A stretch of DNA of 64,000 bases, taken from NCBI GenBank assembly GCA_964539975.1, contig CAZIKK010000013.1, positions 1-64,000 of the forward strand, in the 5' to 3' direction. The translations under genes were made by a program, and so were the position numbers. Under the pieces are notes generated by a model. That model did no database searches, was not told the DNA's origin, and worked only from the letters and a program-made list of their open reading frames with translations. Position 1 is the stretch's first letter; every line of letters starts with the position of its first letter. Below, one piece after another: positions 1 to 7,805 of the stretch. The DNA is from 38-11 sp964539975 (GTDB lineage: Bacteria > Bacillota > Clostridia > Tissierellales > Dethiosulfatibacteraceae).

Positions 1-54
1 TCCTGGTGTGTGAATGCCTCCTGTTATCGCTGATGTGATGATTGTTTTTTTCAT
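1..54 (-). CDS. Beta-keto acid cleavage enzyme (BKACE/Kce family), 5' end only
   Basis: Only the first 18 codons lie in the window; the gene continues past base 1. The frame reads MKKTIITSAITGGIHTPG, which matches the conserved N terminus of the BKACE family (3-keto-5-aminohexanoate cleavage enzyme Kce and relatives), where an ITGA/GxHTP segment opens the TIM barrel. Family members condense a beta-keto acid with acetyl-CoA; Kce acts in lysine fermentation. An AAGGAAG ribosome site lies about 10 bases upstream at 64-70. The gene diverges from the sigma-54 activator at 155, which may control it. The substrate cannot be told from 18 residues. Confidence 0.6.
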   Translation of the reverse strand, partial: MKKTIITSAITGGIHTPG

Positions 55-89
55 TGTCTTATCTTCCTTTCACTATTAGTTTTTTATTA

Positions 90-98
90 TGGTATAAT
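90..98 (+). promoter_or_regulatory. Extended -10 promoter element of the sigma-54 activator gene
   Basis: TGG-TATAAT (perfect -10 at 93-98 with the extended TG motif at 90-91). No good -35 hexamer is visible 16-18 bases upstream, as is common for extended -10 promoters. It lies 57 bases before the start codon at 155. Confidence 0.6.
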
Positions 99-101
99 AT
101 G

Positions 102-121
102 GTTGGGAATTCGTTCCCAAC
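102..121. promoter_or_regulatory. Perfect inverted repeat just downstream of the -10
   Basis: GTTGGGAA-TTCG-TTCCCAAC, 8-base arms with a 4-base centre. It sits at the expected start of transcription of the activator gene and between the two divergent genes, so it could be an operator for both. In RNA it would form an 8-bp hairpin with a UUCG tetraloop at the 5' end of the activator mRNA. The sequence does not decide between the two. Confidence 0.5.
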
Positions 122-154
122 TATTACTGTAATGATAAAAAGTGAGGTTCTGTC

Positions 155-1543
155 ATGCCAAAAAAATACGAAAAATTTTATGATATCATCTTGGACACGA
201 TTGAATCCATGTATTACACAATCATGACCGATGCCGATGGTATGATTTTATTTATGAGCAAAAACTACCGCGATTTGTTTCATTTGACAGAAAAAGAGGT
301 GGTCGGCAAATATGTGGCTGATGTTATCCCCAACACTCGTATTCCTCATGTTTTGAAAACAGGTGAAAATACTATCGGTGACATTTTTGAAATGGTAGAC
401 GGCAGAAAAGTCATCTGCAATCGTATTGTCATTAAGGATGACGCCAGTCAAACTTTGGGTGTCATCTCATCAGCCACCTTCAATACCATTGAAGAAATCG
501 AACAGCTCAACCAAAAAATTGAAGACCTGCAAAGAACCAATGAGCAATACAAACATAAAATACAAATGTTGCAATCCTCAAAAACGTCTCCCACTGAAAT
601 CATTGGCCATTCTACTGAGATTCAAACACTCCAGAAAACCATCCGGCGAATCGCCCCAACTATTGCCACCATCCTGATTACAGGTGAAACAGGAACCGGC
701 AAGGAGATCTTTGCCAATCATGTCCACCACTACAGCAATCGAAGGGATCAATCTTTCGTGAAAATCAACTGTGCTGCCATTCCAAAGGATCTCATCGAAT
801 CTGAACTATTTGGCTATGCCCCTGGGGCCTTTAGCGGTGCTCTGAAACAAGGAAAGATTGGCAAGTTTGAACTCGCCAACGGCGGCTCCATTTTATTGGA
901 TGAAATTGGTGAAATGCCCTATGATTTACAGTCCAAACTCCTCCGTGTGATTCAGGAAAAAGAAATCGTTCGATTGGGTGACAATAAAACCGTCAAATTG
1001 GATGTGCGCATCATCTGCAGCACCAATAAAAACCTCGAGTCTTTGGTTAGATCTGGGACTTTTAGAGAAGATTTATATTACCGTATAAATGTGGTAGAAC
1101 TAGAAATTCCACCTTTGAGAAAGCGACCGGAAGATATTCCTCCTTTAGCCGACTTCTTTATTCAGAAATTCAATATCACCTATGGATTAGGAATCCATGA
1201 ACTGTCTCAGGAAGTCAAATGGCAGTTTTCCAAGTATCCTTGGCCTGGAAATGTGCGGGAGCTGGAAAACGTCATTGAAAGAGCTTGCCTGCAAAAAGGA
1301 TCCGGCAACTTATTGTTAGATGACTTCAAGTTTTTCAGTCGCAAACTGTTGGAGGCCTCTTCTATCAAAGAACCCCTTCAGAAAACGATCCCCTCTCTTG
1401 AGAATCATAAGCTCCAAGCCGAGAAAACTGCTTTGTCCAATGCCTTAGAACAAGCCAACGGCAATAAATCTCAAGCCGCCAAACACCTTGGCATCGATCG
1501 GAGTTACCTTTACACCTTAATTAAAAAACATCAACTTGATTGA
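155..1543 (+). CDS. Sigma-54-dependent transcriptional activator, PAS / AAA+ / Fis-type HTH
   Basis: 462 aa. Residues 1-115 form a PAS sensor domain and 115-145 look like a coiled linker. Residues 147-385 are the AAA+ domain with Walker A GETGTGKE (177-184), a sigma-54 contact loop GAFSGA (224-229; the usual motif is GAFTGA, a mild T-to-S change) and Walker B LLDE (247-250). A Fis-type helix-turn-helix ends the protein (about 425-462; KSQAAKHLGIDRSYLYTLIKK). It should bind upstream sites and drive ATP-dependent opening of RpoN promoters. GTGAGG precedes the ATG. Likely targets by position are the divergent BKACE gene and the sigma-54 promoter at 4343-4359. The ligand of the PAS domain is unknown. 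Confidence 0.9.
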   Translation: MPKKYEKFYDIILDTIESMYYTIMTDADGMILFMSKNYRDLFHLTEKEVVGKYVADVIPNTRIPHVLKTGENTIGDIFEMVDGRKVICNRIVIKDDASQTLGVISSATFNTIEEIEQLNQKIEDLQRTNEQYKHKIQMLQSSKTSPTEIIGHSTEIQTLQKTIRRIAPTIATILITGETGTGKEIFANHVHHYSNRRDQSFVKINCAAIPKDLIESELFGYAPGAFSGALKQGKIGKFELANGGSILLDEIGEMPYDLQSKLLRVIQEKEIVRLGDNKTVKLDVRIICSTNKNLESLVRSGTFREDLYYRINVVELEIPPLRKRPEDIPPLADFFIQKFNITYGLGIHELSQEVKWQFSKYPWPGNVRELENVIERACLQKGSGNLLLDDFKFFSRKLLEASSIKEPLQKTIPSLENHKLQAEKTALSNALEQANGNKSQAAKHLGIDRSYLYTLIKKHQLD

Positions 1544-1567
1544 AAAAGGGAGCCTAGGCTCCCTTTT
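1544..1567. terminator. Bidirectional intrinsic terminator
   Basis: Perfect 11-bp stem AAAAGGGAGCC-TA-GGCTCCCTTTT lying exactly between the stop codons of two convergent genes (TGA at 1541-1543 and TAA at 1569-1571), with T-rich tails on both strands. Confidence 0.85.
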
Positions 1568-1568
1568 C

Positions 1569-2591
1569 TTAATGAAACCTCTTAATGTTTTCATCAAAAC
1601 TTGGAACGATCTTTTTGGCTTCCGCCTCTTTTACCAATTCAACGATCTTGTCGTTATAAGGTGTTTCAATTCCAAACTCTCGTCCTTTTTGAGCGACATA
1701 TCCGTTAATGAAGTCGATCTCACACGGAATACCTTTTTCAAGATCCTGCAACATGCTAGCTTTCAACGCTCTATGTCGACCCCAAACTTCATGGTAAAAA
1801 TCCATCTTATCTTTCGGCGATTGTCCTTTCAGTATCTCTAAATCCGACATTTCCTTCCCTTGCATGAACACAATCTTGTTTCCATTTTTATTGGCTGTTT
1901 TGATGACTTCATCTGCCACATAAGCCAAAGCATGCATGGCTTTCTCATTGTCCAGGACCTCTCCAAACGTGCATCCCAAAGCTGCGGACATTCCACTGAA
2001 AGTGGCATTCATCAACACTTTTGTCCATCTGACATCCATTAAGTTCGTCATAATTTCCGTATTTCCGACATGACTGAGGACTTGTTGTACTTTTTTGATG
2101 CGTTCTGTCACTTCTCCGTTGATTTCTCCAATGTCAAAGGCAAATCTTTGTACGGTCTCATAAGAAGATGTCAACATAGACACCCCTGGGGATACCCAAG
2201 TGGCTCCAAATCCAACGGCACCACCCACGGTCCTCTCTTTCCCAACATAAGATGCCACAAATTCTTCAGGGATCCCATTTTGTAAAGTACATACCGTACT
2301 ATTCTCATCCAAATGATTCAACAAAGGTTTCAATGCCTGGTCATTGAAGGTTTGCTTTGTCAACAACACAACCAAGTCATAAATACCTTCCATGTTATCT
2401 GGTACGATGGCTTTTACCGGAATGTTCGTTTCCAGGTGGCCTGTGATGGTGGCTCCTGAGGTATTCAATGCTTCTACATGGGCTTTGTTCACATCGATCA
2501 AAACCACCTCTGTATTCTGATCCACTCCTTTGGTTATCAAGGCGCCGATGATCGTTCCCAATGAACCGGCACCTAATATTGCTACTCTCAT
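1569..2591 (-). CDS. Ketopantoate reductase (PanE/ApbA) family protein
   Basis: 340 aa. An N-terminal Rossmann fold carries GAGSLG (7-12) for NADP(H). LQNG (103-106) and WTKVLMN (K191) fall where PanE has its conserved Asn and catalytic Lys. True PanE reduces 2-dehydropantoate to pantoate, but many clostridial paralogues act on other 2-keto acids. It is the last gene of an operon behind a sodium:solute symporter (22 bases upstream) that starts at a sigma-54 promoter. This suggests a catabolic role on the imported compound rather than CoA synthesis, which is inference. GAGGAGAATAGC precedes the ATG. Confidence 0.75.
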   Translation of the reverse strand: MRVAILGAGSLGTIIGALITKGVDQNTEVVLIDVNKAHVEALNTSGATITGHLETNIPVKAIVPDNMEGIYDLVVLLTKQTFNDQALKPLLNHLDENSTVCTLQNGIPEEFVASYVGKERTVGGAVGFGATWVSPGVSMLTSSYETVQRFAFDIGEINGEVTERIKKVQQVLSHVGNTEIMTNLMDVRWTKVLMNATFSGMSAALGCTFGEVLDNEKAMHALAYVADEVIKTANKNGNKIVFMQGKEMSDLEILKGQSPKDKMDFYHEVWGRHRALKASMLQDLEKGIPCEIDFINGYVAQKGREFGIETPYNDKIVELVKEAEAKKIVPSFDENIKRFH

Positions 2592-2613
2592 GCTATTCTC
2601 CTCTCTTCTGCTA

Positions 2614-4167
2614 TTATCCTACTTGTTCCTTTACTTCATCTGATTCTTTTCTGATATTTCGAATAACTTGCTTTGTACTTTCGCTGATTTCAGGCTCAAA
2701 GAATGCTTCGTAAGCCTCAACAGGTGGTTTTGAAGTGGCAAATACGCCAATCAGACACGCCACCAAAGATAACCCTGCCCCTACCAAGAATGGTGGGATG
2801 GAAGACCCGGTCATGGTCGCATAGATATAAGCAATCAAACCTACTACGATAGCCAAATACGCACCTGCTCTGTTCATTCGTTTCCAATACAATCCAAACC
2901 ATACTGGCCAGAAAAAAGCCGCTCCAAAACCACCATAGATATAAGTGAATCCCATCGCCAACAATACGGGTGGGTTTATGGCACTCACAACAGCCAACGC
3001 ACCTAGAATAAAGATGACAATTCTCAACTGCTTGGTCGTGCTATTGTCTTCAGCTTCTGTTTGGTGATCCGATGAAACCAGCATTCGTTTGATATCATAA
3101 ACAATCGATGTCCCGCAATTCAACAGCATAGAGTTCGCCGTTGAAACAGCTGCTGCACAAATCCCTACCAATGCCAAAGCACCGATGATTGGTGGCGCAT
3201 ATTGAGTGATGATCATTGGGAACAAGTAATCGGTCGTATTGCCCACTGGTAAACTTGGCAGTAACACTTTAGAGCCCAAACCAATAATGACCAATGGTAC
3301 GAATATAGCTGTCAACAGCAACAAAGAAATGGTCATTTGAAGCGCTGCTGCCTTTGCGTTTTTCGGTGCCATAAATCGAGTAATCCAGTGAGGTGCAACT
3401 GAGGCTCCTAAAGCATTGGATAAAAGAATAGACATCAAAGCGGACGCGCCAAACATACCAAAGGGTGAGATCATGATGCCGGCTTCCAATGGTGCCCCAC
3501 CTTCATATATTGGTGCTGTAGTGGTTGAAATCACCGACATAATGTTGCTCCAACCCCCTGCGTTTGATAACACAACGGCTGCGGCTACCACCACACCTAC
3601 TAGCATCAGAATGGCATTCAAAGTGTCTGTTGCTGCTACAGACCAGAATCCCCCCATACTGGTAAAGATCAAGATGCCCAAAAAGAAGAAAATTGAAATT
3701 TCATAAGGCAGTTTGGTAATGGTGGAAAATACGATTCCAAATCCCACCACTTGTAAATGAGCAAAGACAAAGTAGCCGACCAACATTAAAACAGCGATCA
3801 ATAATTGCATTTTGCTATTTTTCTCAAAAGGCTCGTATCTTAAACGCATAAATTCAGGGAATGTTCTGGTAGGCAATGCCGGCATCCGAACCTTATAGGC
3901 TAAAATTGGCATCAAAGCCGTTGCGATAAACCAACCCACAATCCATCCATATATCGCCGCGAATCCTGTACGATACAAGTTGCCTGGAACGCCCATAATT
4001 GACGCCACACTCAGCCAAGTGGCAATCGTTGTCCCGACACCCAGTTTCAAGCCCATTCGATGGCCACCGGTGGTGAAATCCGATAAAGATTCAACTTGCT
4101 TGGAACTCTTAATAGAGCTAATGATGATGAATCCAAAGTAAATAATAAAAACAACGTAATAAATCAT
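2614..4167 (-). CDS. Sodium:solute symporter (SSS family)
   Basis: 517 aa, about 13 predicted membrane helices. It has the SSS features: N-terminal GGHRMG segment, ATWLSVASIMGVPGNLYRTG in helix 2, and AAAVSTANSMLLNCGTSIVYDI in the region that binds sodium in the family. The acidic C-terminal tail (about 60 residues) is cytoplasmic. GGAGGG sits just before the ATG at 4167, so I reject a longer TTG start. Family members import pantothenate, proline, acetate or other organic solutes with Na+; the substrate here is unknown. It is co-transcribed with a 42-aa peptide upstream and a PanE-like reductase downstream. Confidence 0.85.
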   Translation of the reverse strand: MIYYVVFIIYFGFIIISSIKSSKQVESLSDFTTGGHRMGLKLGVGTTIATWLSVASIMGVPGNLYRTGFAAIYGWIVGWFIATALMPILAYKVRMPALPTRTFPEFMRLRYEPFEKNSKMQLLIAVLMLVGYFVFAHLQVVGFGIVFSTITKLPYEISIFFFLGILIFTSMGGFWSVAATDTLNAILMLVGVVVAAAVVLSNAGGWSNIMSVISTTTAPIYEGGAPLEAGIMISPFGMFGASALMSILLSNALGASVAPHWITRFMAPKNAKAAALQMTISLLLLTAIFVPLVIIGLGSKVLLPSLPVGNTTDYLFPMIITQYAPPIIGALALVGICAAAVSTANSMLLNCGTSIVYDIKRMLVSSDHQTEAEDNSTTKQLRIVIFILGALAVVSAINPPVLLAMGFTYIYGGFGAAFFWPVWFGLYWKRMNRAGAYLAIVVGLIAYIYATMTGSSIPPFLVGAGLSLVACLIGVFATSKPPVEAYEAFFEPEISESTKQVIRNIRKESDEVKEQVG

Positions 4168-4179
4168 GTTACCCTCCAA

Positions 4180-4308
4180 TTATTCATATTTAAATAAATG
4201 ACCCGTTGCACCCATTCTTTTTAGTTGGGTTTTTTCAATCTTGCTGCAAATCACTGTGCATATGACAACACCTAAAACCAATGTTGAAGCCCATATGATC
4301 CAAACCAT
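4180..4308 (-). CDS. Small accessory membrane peptide of the symporter
   Basis: 42 aa, one hydrophobic helix at residues 2-21 (MVWIIWASTLVLGVVICTVI) and a basic tail (KIEKTQLKRMG). A near-perfect AAAGGAGG ribosome site lies 7 bases before the ATG. The stop is 12 bases before the symporter start. Short one-helix partners occur upstream of SSS carriers in other bacteria, so an accessory role is likely. It is the first gene behind the sigma-54 promoter at 4343-4359. Confidence 0.8.
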   Translation of the reverse strand: MVWIIWASTLVLGVVICTVICSKIEKTQLKRMGATGHLFKYE

Positions 4309-4342
4309 CGTGACACCTCCTTTTACATTTGACTCTTATTAA

Positions 4343-4359
4343 AGCAAGAGTCGTGCCAA
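4343..4359 (-). promoter_or_regulatory. Sigma-54 (RpoN) promoter, -24/-12
   Basis: On the minus strand TTGGCACG-ACTC-TTGCT matches the TGGCAC-N5-TTGC consensus exactly, with GG at -24 and GC at -12 at the right spacing. The ATG of the small accessory gene is 35 bases downstream with its ribosome site between. It drives the peptide/symporter/PanE-like operon. Confidence 0.85.
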
Positions 4360-4368
4360 TTATAATTA

Positions 4369-4384
4369 TATTGAAATTTCAATA
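4369..4384. repeat. 16-bp perfect palindrome upstream of the sigma-54 promoter
   Basis: TATTGAAATTTCAATA, about 10 bases upstream of the -24 element. It may be a second regulator site. There is no flanking T-run. Confidence 0.4.
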
Positions 4385-4396
4385 GGTCTAGCTTTT

Positions 4397-4440
4397 CCGT
4401 TGTTTGAACTGTTGTCTTTAAACAACAGTTCAAACAACGG
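4397..4440. promoter_or_regulatory. Long perfect inverted repeat, likely activator binding site (UAS)
   Basis: Two 19-base arms (4397-4415 and 4422-4440) pair perfectly around a 6-base centre. The centre is about 70 bases upstream of the sigma-54 -12 element, where enhancer-binding activators sit. Neither strand has a T-run after the stem, so it is not a typical terminator. The activator gene at 155-1543 is the nearest candidate to bind it. Confidence 0.55.
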
Positions 4441-4448
4441 GTTGTCTA

Positions 4449-4498
4449 CAAAAAACAACACCCCACTGTGACAAAACTTGTCACAGTGGGGTGTTGTT
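4449..4498 (-). terminator. Intrinsic terminator of the dehydratase/OCD/M20D/AEC operon
   Basis: 21-bp perfect stem (4454-4474 with 4478-4498) with a 3-base loop, followed on the minus strand by six T. It begins 15 bases past the AEC stop codon. Confidence 0.9.
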
Positions 4499-4512
4499 CA
4501 GATCATTCATGA

Positions 4513-5448
4513 TCACAAAAAGCTCAAAGCATACATATATACAGGAATAAACAATAATCCCAAAATCGTGGCCAATGAAATCACAAAAGCCGTATATTTG
4601 GCATCCACACCATAAAGTTCTGACACCAAAGTGGTTTGGACAACCGATGGCATGGCAGCCATCATCACAAACACTTGTGTCGACAAGACATCAAATCCCA
4701 GAAATCGTGTAATGATCAGCATAATGCCTGGGGACACAGCAAACTTTAAAATCAAGACCACCGCCATAGATCTTTCAAAAACATATTGCTTGAAATCTAT
4801 CTCGTAAATAATTCTACCAATAAATATGGCTGCTAGCGGTGTCACTGGCCTACCCAAATATCCTGCTGTCTCCATGACAACCGAAGGAAGGGTCCAATCC
4901 AATGCCAATAAAACCATGGCCACTAAAATGGCTACAAAAGGGGCATTCAATACCTTTTTCAGATTTTCTGAAATTCTTCTGATTTTCACCTTTCCATCTT
5001 TCATAATTCTAGGTGCGCACACACCCCAAAACATAATGGAATTGGCCATATAATAAAAAAGAATGTAAGGCAGTGCCACCTCTCCAAATAAGCTCAATGC
5101 AATCGGCATACCGAAAAACATGCTGTTAGACAAAGACGACAAAGTTGAAAAACTTCCGGATTTCAGCCTTTCAATTCTAATCATCCGCCCAATCATCTCA
5201 CTCAAGAGCATCATGATGGCCATGGATCCCATGGCTACCCCCACAAATCTGACGGTTTGTCCAATCATATCCTTTGGAAACATCTGCAAAAAATTCGTCA
5301 AAGTCAATGCTGGTACCGCCACATTGACAATGTATTTGTTGATGAATTTTTTGGCTCCTTCATTCAACCATCCAATTCGGGACATCCACCAACCCACGCC
5401 CATCATCGTCAACATCACAAAAACCGTTTCAATAGATCTGGCAATCAT
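4513..5448 (-). CDS. AEC family (auxin efflux carrier-like) transporter
   Basis: 311 aa, ten predicted helices in two five-helix halves, opening with the typical AEC segment GVGWWMSRIGWLNEGAKKFINK. Bacterial members carry malate, malonate or amino-acid-like anions, mostly outward. It ends an operon with a PLP dehydratase, an ornithine-cyclodeaminase homologue and an M20D deacylase, so it may export or exchange a product of that pathway. GGAGGTAG lies 8 bases upstream of the ATG. A strong terminator follows. Confidence 0.85.
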   Translation of the reverse strand: MIARSIETVFVMLTMMGVGWWMSRIGWLNEGAKKFINKYIVNVAVPALTLTNFLQMFPKDMIGQTVRFVGVAMGSMAIMMLLSEMIGRMIRIERLKSGSFSTLSSLSNSMFFGMPIALSLFGEVALPYILFYYMANSIMFWGVCAPRIMKDGKVKIRRISENLKKVLNAPFVAILVAMVLLALDWTLPSVVMETAGYLGRPVTPLAAIFIGRIIYEIDFKQYVFERSMAVVLILKFAVSPGIMLIITRFLGFDVLSTQVFVMMAAMPSVVQTTLVSELYGVDAKYTAFVISLATILGLLFIPVYMYALSFL

Positions 5449-5541
5449 CTCTGTCTACCTCCAAAGCCATTCTGTCAATTCTCATACAAACAGATATTAT
5501 ATCCTCTATCAATGGCCTTGTCCATGAAAATTATTGCCAAT

Positions 5542-6726
5542 TTACTCTGACAAATAGTCCACCGCCCCTTGGCTCATCACCAACATGGCCGTCTTTAAAT
5601 TCTTGTCCTCCCATTGGAAATCCGGGCTATGATGCAACACTTCCTGTCCATTGGCCGCAATGCCCACAAAGAAGAAGCACGAAGGCACAACCTGCGAGAA
5701 AAAAGCAAAGTCTTCTCCACCCATGACAGGTTCTTCAGGCTCCTTCACCTTATCCTCATCTAATACCTTAAGTGCCGACATCTTCATCAGGCTAGCCAGA
5801 TACTCATCATTGACAACAGGGGGCAGCGCGTAGTCTTCTACGACTTCAAACTCAACTCGTGCGCCATGTGGCTCAACAACGCCCTTTAATGTGCGTTCCA
5901 TCTCTTGAATGATCTTTTTTCTCAAATCCACATCAAAACTTCGAATGGTGCCTGTTGCAGTCACTTCATCTGGAATGGTATTGTATTCGCTAGGCGCATG
6001 AATAGAACAAACCGATATCACAGCCGATTGGAACGGACTGATTCTCCTACTCACAATGCTTTGAATCTGGTTGATGGCTTGAGCTGTGAGCAGAATAGGA
6101 TCGACACACAAATGAGGCATGGAAGCATGTCCGCCTTTACCAATAATCTTGAAAACAAACTTGTCTGGCGCGGCCATAAAAGGTCCCCCTTTTATGCGAA
6201 CTTCGCCCTCAGGCACCGACCCCCAAAGATGGAGCCCAAAAGCGGCATCCACTTTCGGATTTTCCAATATCCCTTGTTCCACCATTGCCCTTGCGCCACT
6301 ATCGTATTCCTCATCTGGCTGAAACACAAATTTGACCGTTCCATGTAAATACTCTGTCAGTTGAGATAACACCTTTGCCACACCTATCAAATTAGCGGTG
6401 TGACCATCATGCCCACACGCATGCATCACTCCGTCCTTGATAGAACGATAAGGGACATCGGCTTGTTCTTGAATGGGCAAAGCATCCATATCTGCTCTTA
6501 ACATAAGCGTCTTCCCGGGATGTTTGCCTTTCAATAATCCCACAACTCCTGTCTTTTCAACATTTTCTGTCACTTCCATTCCCAGTTTTTTCAACTCTTT
6601 TGCAACCACACTCGCTGTTTCAAATTCCTCATGGCCTAGTTCCGGGTTTTGATGAAAACGCCTGCGCAGTGCCGCTACCTCTTCATAATGTTTTTCACAC
6701 AATTCTTTAATCTTTTCTGTTGCCAC
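5542..6726 (-). CDS. M20D family amidohydrolase (N-acyl amino acid / IAA-conjugate hydrolase type)
   Basis: 394 aa with a GTG start behind GAGGTGG. Metal ligands are visible: ACGHDGHT (C104, H106), EE of the QPDEEY segment, GLHLWG and the C-terminal GGEDFAFF. The cysteine ligand is typical of the M20D/amidohydrolase branch that cleaves N-acyl or N-carbamoyl amino acids. Residues of about 185-300 form the lid/dimerisation domain (IIGKGGHASMPH). It follows the OCD-family gene by 13 bases. A likely role is removing an acyl group from an imported amino acid derivative; the exact substrate is unknown. Confidence 0.85.
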   Translation of the reverse strand: MATEKIKELCEKHYEEVAALRRRFHQNPELGHEEFETASVVAKELKKLGMEVTENVEKTGVVGLLKGKHPGKTLMLRADMDALPIQEQADVPYRSIKDGVMHACGHDGHTANLIGVAKVLSQLTEYLHGTVKFVFQPDEEYDSGARAMVEQGILENPKVDAAFGLHLWGSVPEGEVRIKGGPFMAAPDKFVFKIIGKGGHASMPHLCVDPILLTAQAINQIQSIVSRRISPFQSAVISVCSIHAPSEYNTIPDEVTATGTIRSFDVDLRKKIIQEMERTLKGVVEPHGARVEFEVVEDYALPPVVNDEYLASLMKMSALKVLDEDKVKEPEEPVMGGEDFAFFSQVVPSCFFFVGIAANGQEVLHHSPDFQWEDKNLKTAMLVMSQGAVDYLSE

Positions 6727-6739
6727 TTAAACCACCTCT

Positions 6740-7795
6740 TTACAATTCAATTTCTACGCCGAAATTCAATCGATTGGCCTTTTCAACCAAAATCTTTGCC
6801 GTCAACAAATCCTGTGCCGCTAGTCCGCTCGCGTCAAACAAGGTAATCTCCTCTTCGGAAGTTCTTCCCTTGTGTTTGCCTGCAATCACATTTCCTATTT
6901 CACATACAATCCACTCTTTTTTAAAAAGACCTTTTTTGATAGGAATTTCCATCTCTCCTGTCTTGGATGTTTTTTCGATATCATCCGTAAAAACTTTGGC
7001 AACCGTAAAGATATCTCCATCAATTTCCTGTTTGCCAGGCATATCCGCTCCCATACAAGTCAGGTGTGTGCCAGGCTTAACCCAAGACTTGAAGATCATC
7101 GGTTCTTTGGAAGGCGTAACTGTCACAATCATATCCGCTTTTCCAACACTTGTTTCCAAATCTTCAACTGGGTTGAATCTTATGTTATATTTTTGAACCA
7201 ACTGATGATACGCACCATCGTCTCCCTTGAATTGATCTAAAAACTGAGTCAACAAACGGGTTTTAATGCTCCGGCAGAATTTTTTTGCAGCCTCAAAGGA
7301 CATAGGATCATAGACCATCACCTCATCGATATGATCCATCAGCATTAAATGGGCTGCCAACTGATAAAGCGCTTGGTTTCCCGATCCCACCAATAAGAGT
7401 TTTCGAGAATTCTGCCTTGCCAAGTATTTGCTGCCAATGCCACCTGCTGCTCCTGTCCGCATGCCGGTGATAGATGTTCCATCCAATAATGCTTTTGGTG
7501 CACCGGTATGACGATCGTACAACATGATGTTGCCCATTAGCGTTTCCAACCCTTTATAGGCATTGTCTCCAAACCAAGACATTAGTTTGAAACCAAAAAT
7601 ACCCGCCTTATCAATGGTGCCCGACTTGATGTCCATATCGGCTTTGCCTGGTTCAAAGTCATAAAAAACCGTGTCAAACAAAGTAATGGCTTTTTCTGAG
7701 TTCAGTCGATAGGCCTCCTCAACAGCCTTGATGCCATCCAACATGGTCAAATGCGTCTCGATCTCTCTTTTATTAATCACCCTTATGGTATTCAT
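6740..7795 (-). CDS. Ornithine cyclodeaminase / mu-crystallin family protein (imine reductase-like)
   Basis: 351 aa. The Rossmann half has LLLVGSGNQALYQLAAH for NAD(P), preceded by the ALLDGTSITGMRTGAAGGIG segment usual in the family. GGAGGTAGC precedes the ATG at 7795, so the longer frame is rejected. Relatives act as ornithine cyclodeaminase, as ketimine or iminosuccinate reductases, or as alanine dehydrogenase. The neighbouring PLP dehydratase (10 bases upstream) would produce an enamine/imine, making an imine reductase role attractive, as in EutB/EutC and BhcB/BhcD pairs. Confidence 0.8.
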   Translation of the reverse strand: MNTIRVINKREIETHLTMLDGIKAVEEAYRLNSEKAITLFDTVFYDFEPGKADMDIKSGTIDKAGIFGFKLMSWFGDNAYKGLETLMGNIMLYDRHTGAPKALLDGTSITGMRTGAAGGIGSKYLARQNSRKLLLVGSGNQALYQLAAHLMLMDHIDEVMVYDPMSFEAAKKFCRSIKTRLLTQFLDQFKGDDGAYHQLVQKYNIRFNPVEDLETSVGKADMIVTVTPSKEPMIFKSWVKPGTHLTCMGADMPGKQEIDGDIFTVAKVFTDDIEKTSKTGEMEIPIKKGLFKKEWIVCEIGNVIAGKHKGRTSEEEITLFDASGLAAQDLLTAKILVEKANRLNFGVEIEL

Positions 7796-7805
7796 GCTAC
7801 CTCCT

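Noticed and set aside
6720..7196. Open frame of 158 codons on the plus strand
   Set aside because: Fully antisense to the well-supported OCD-family gene, no ribosome site and no recognisable protein features.
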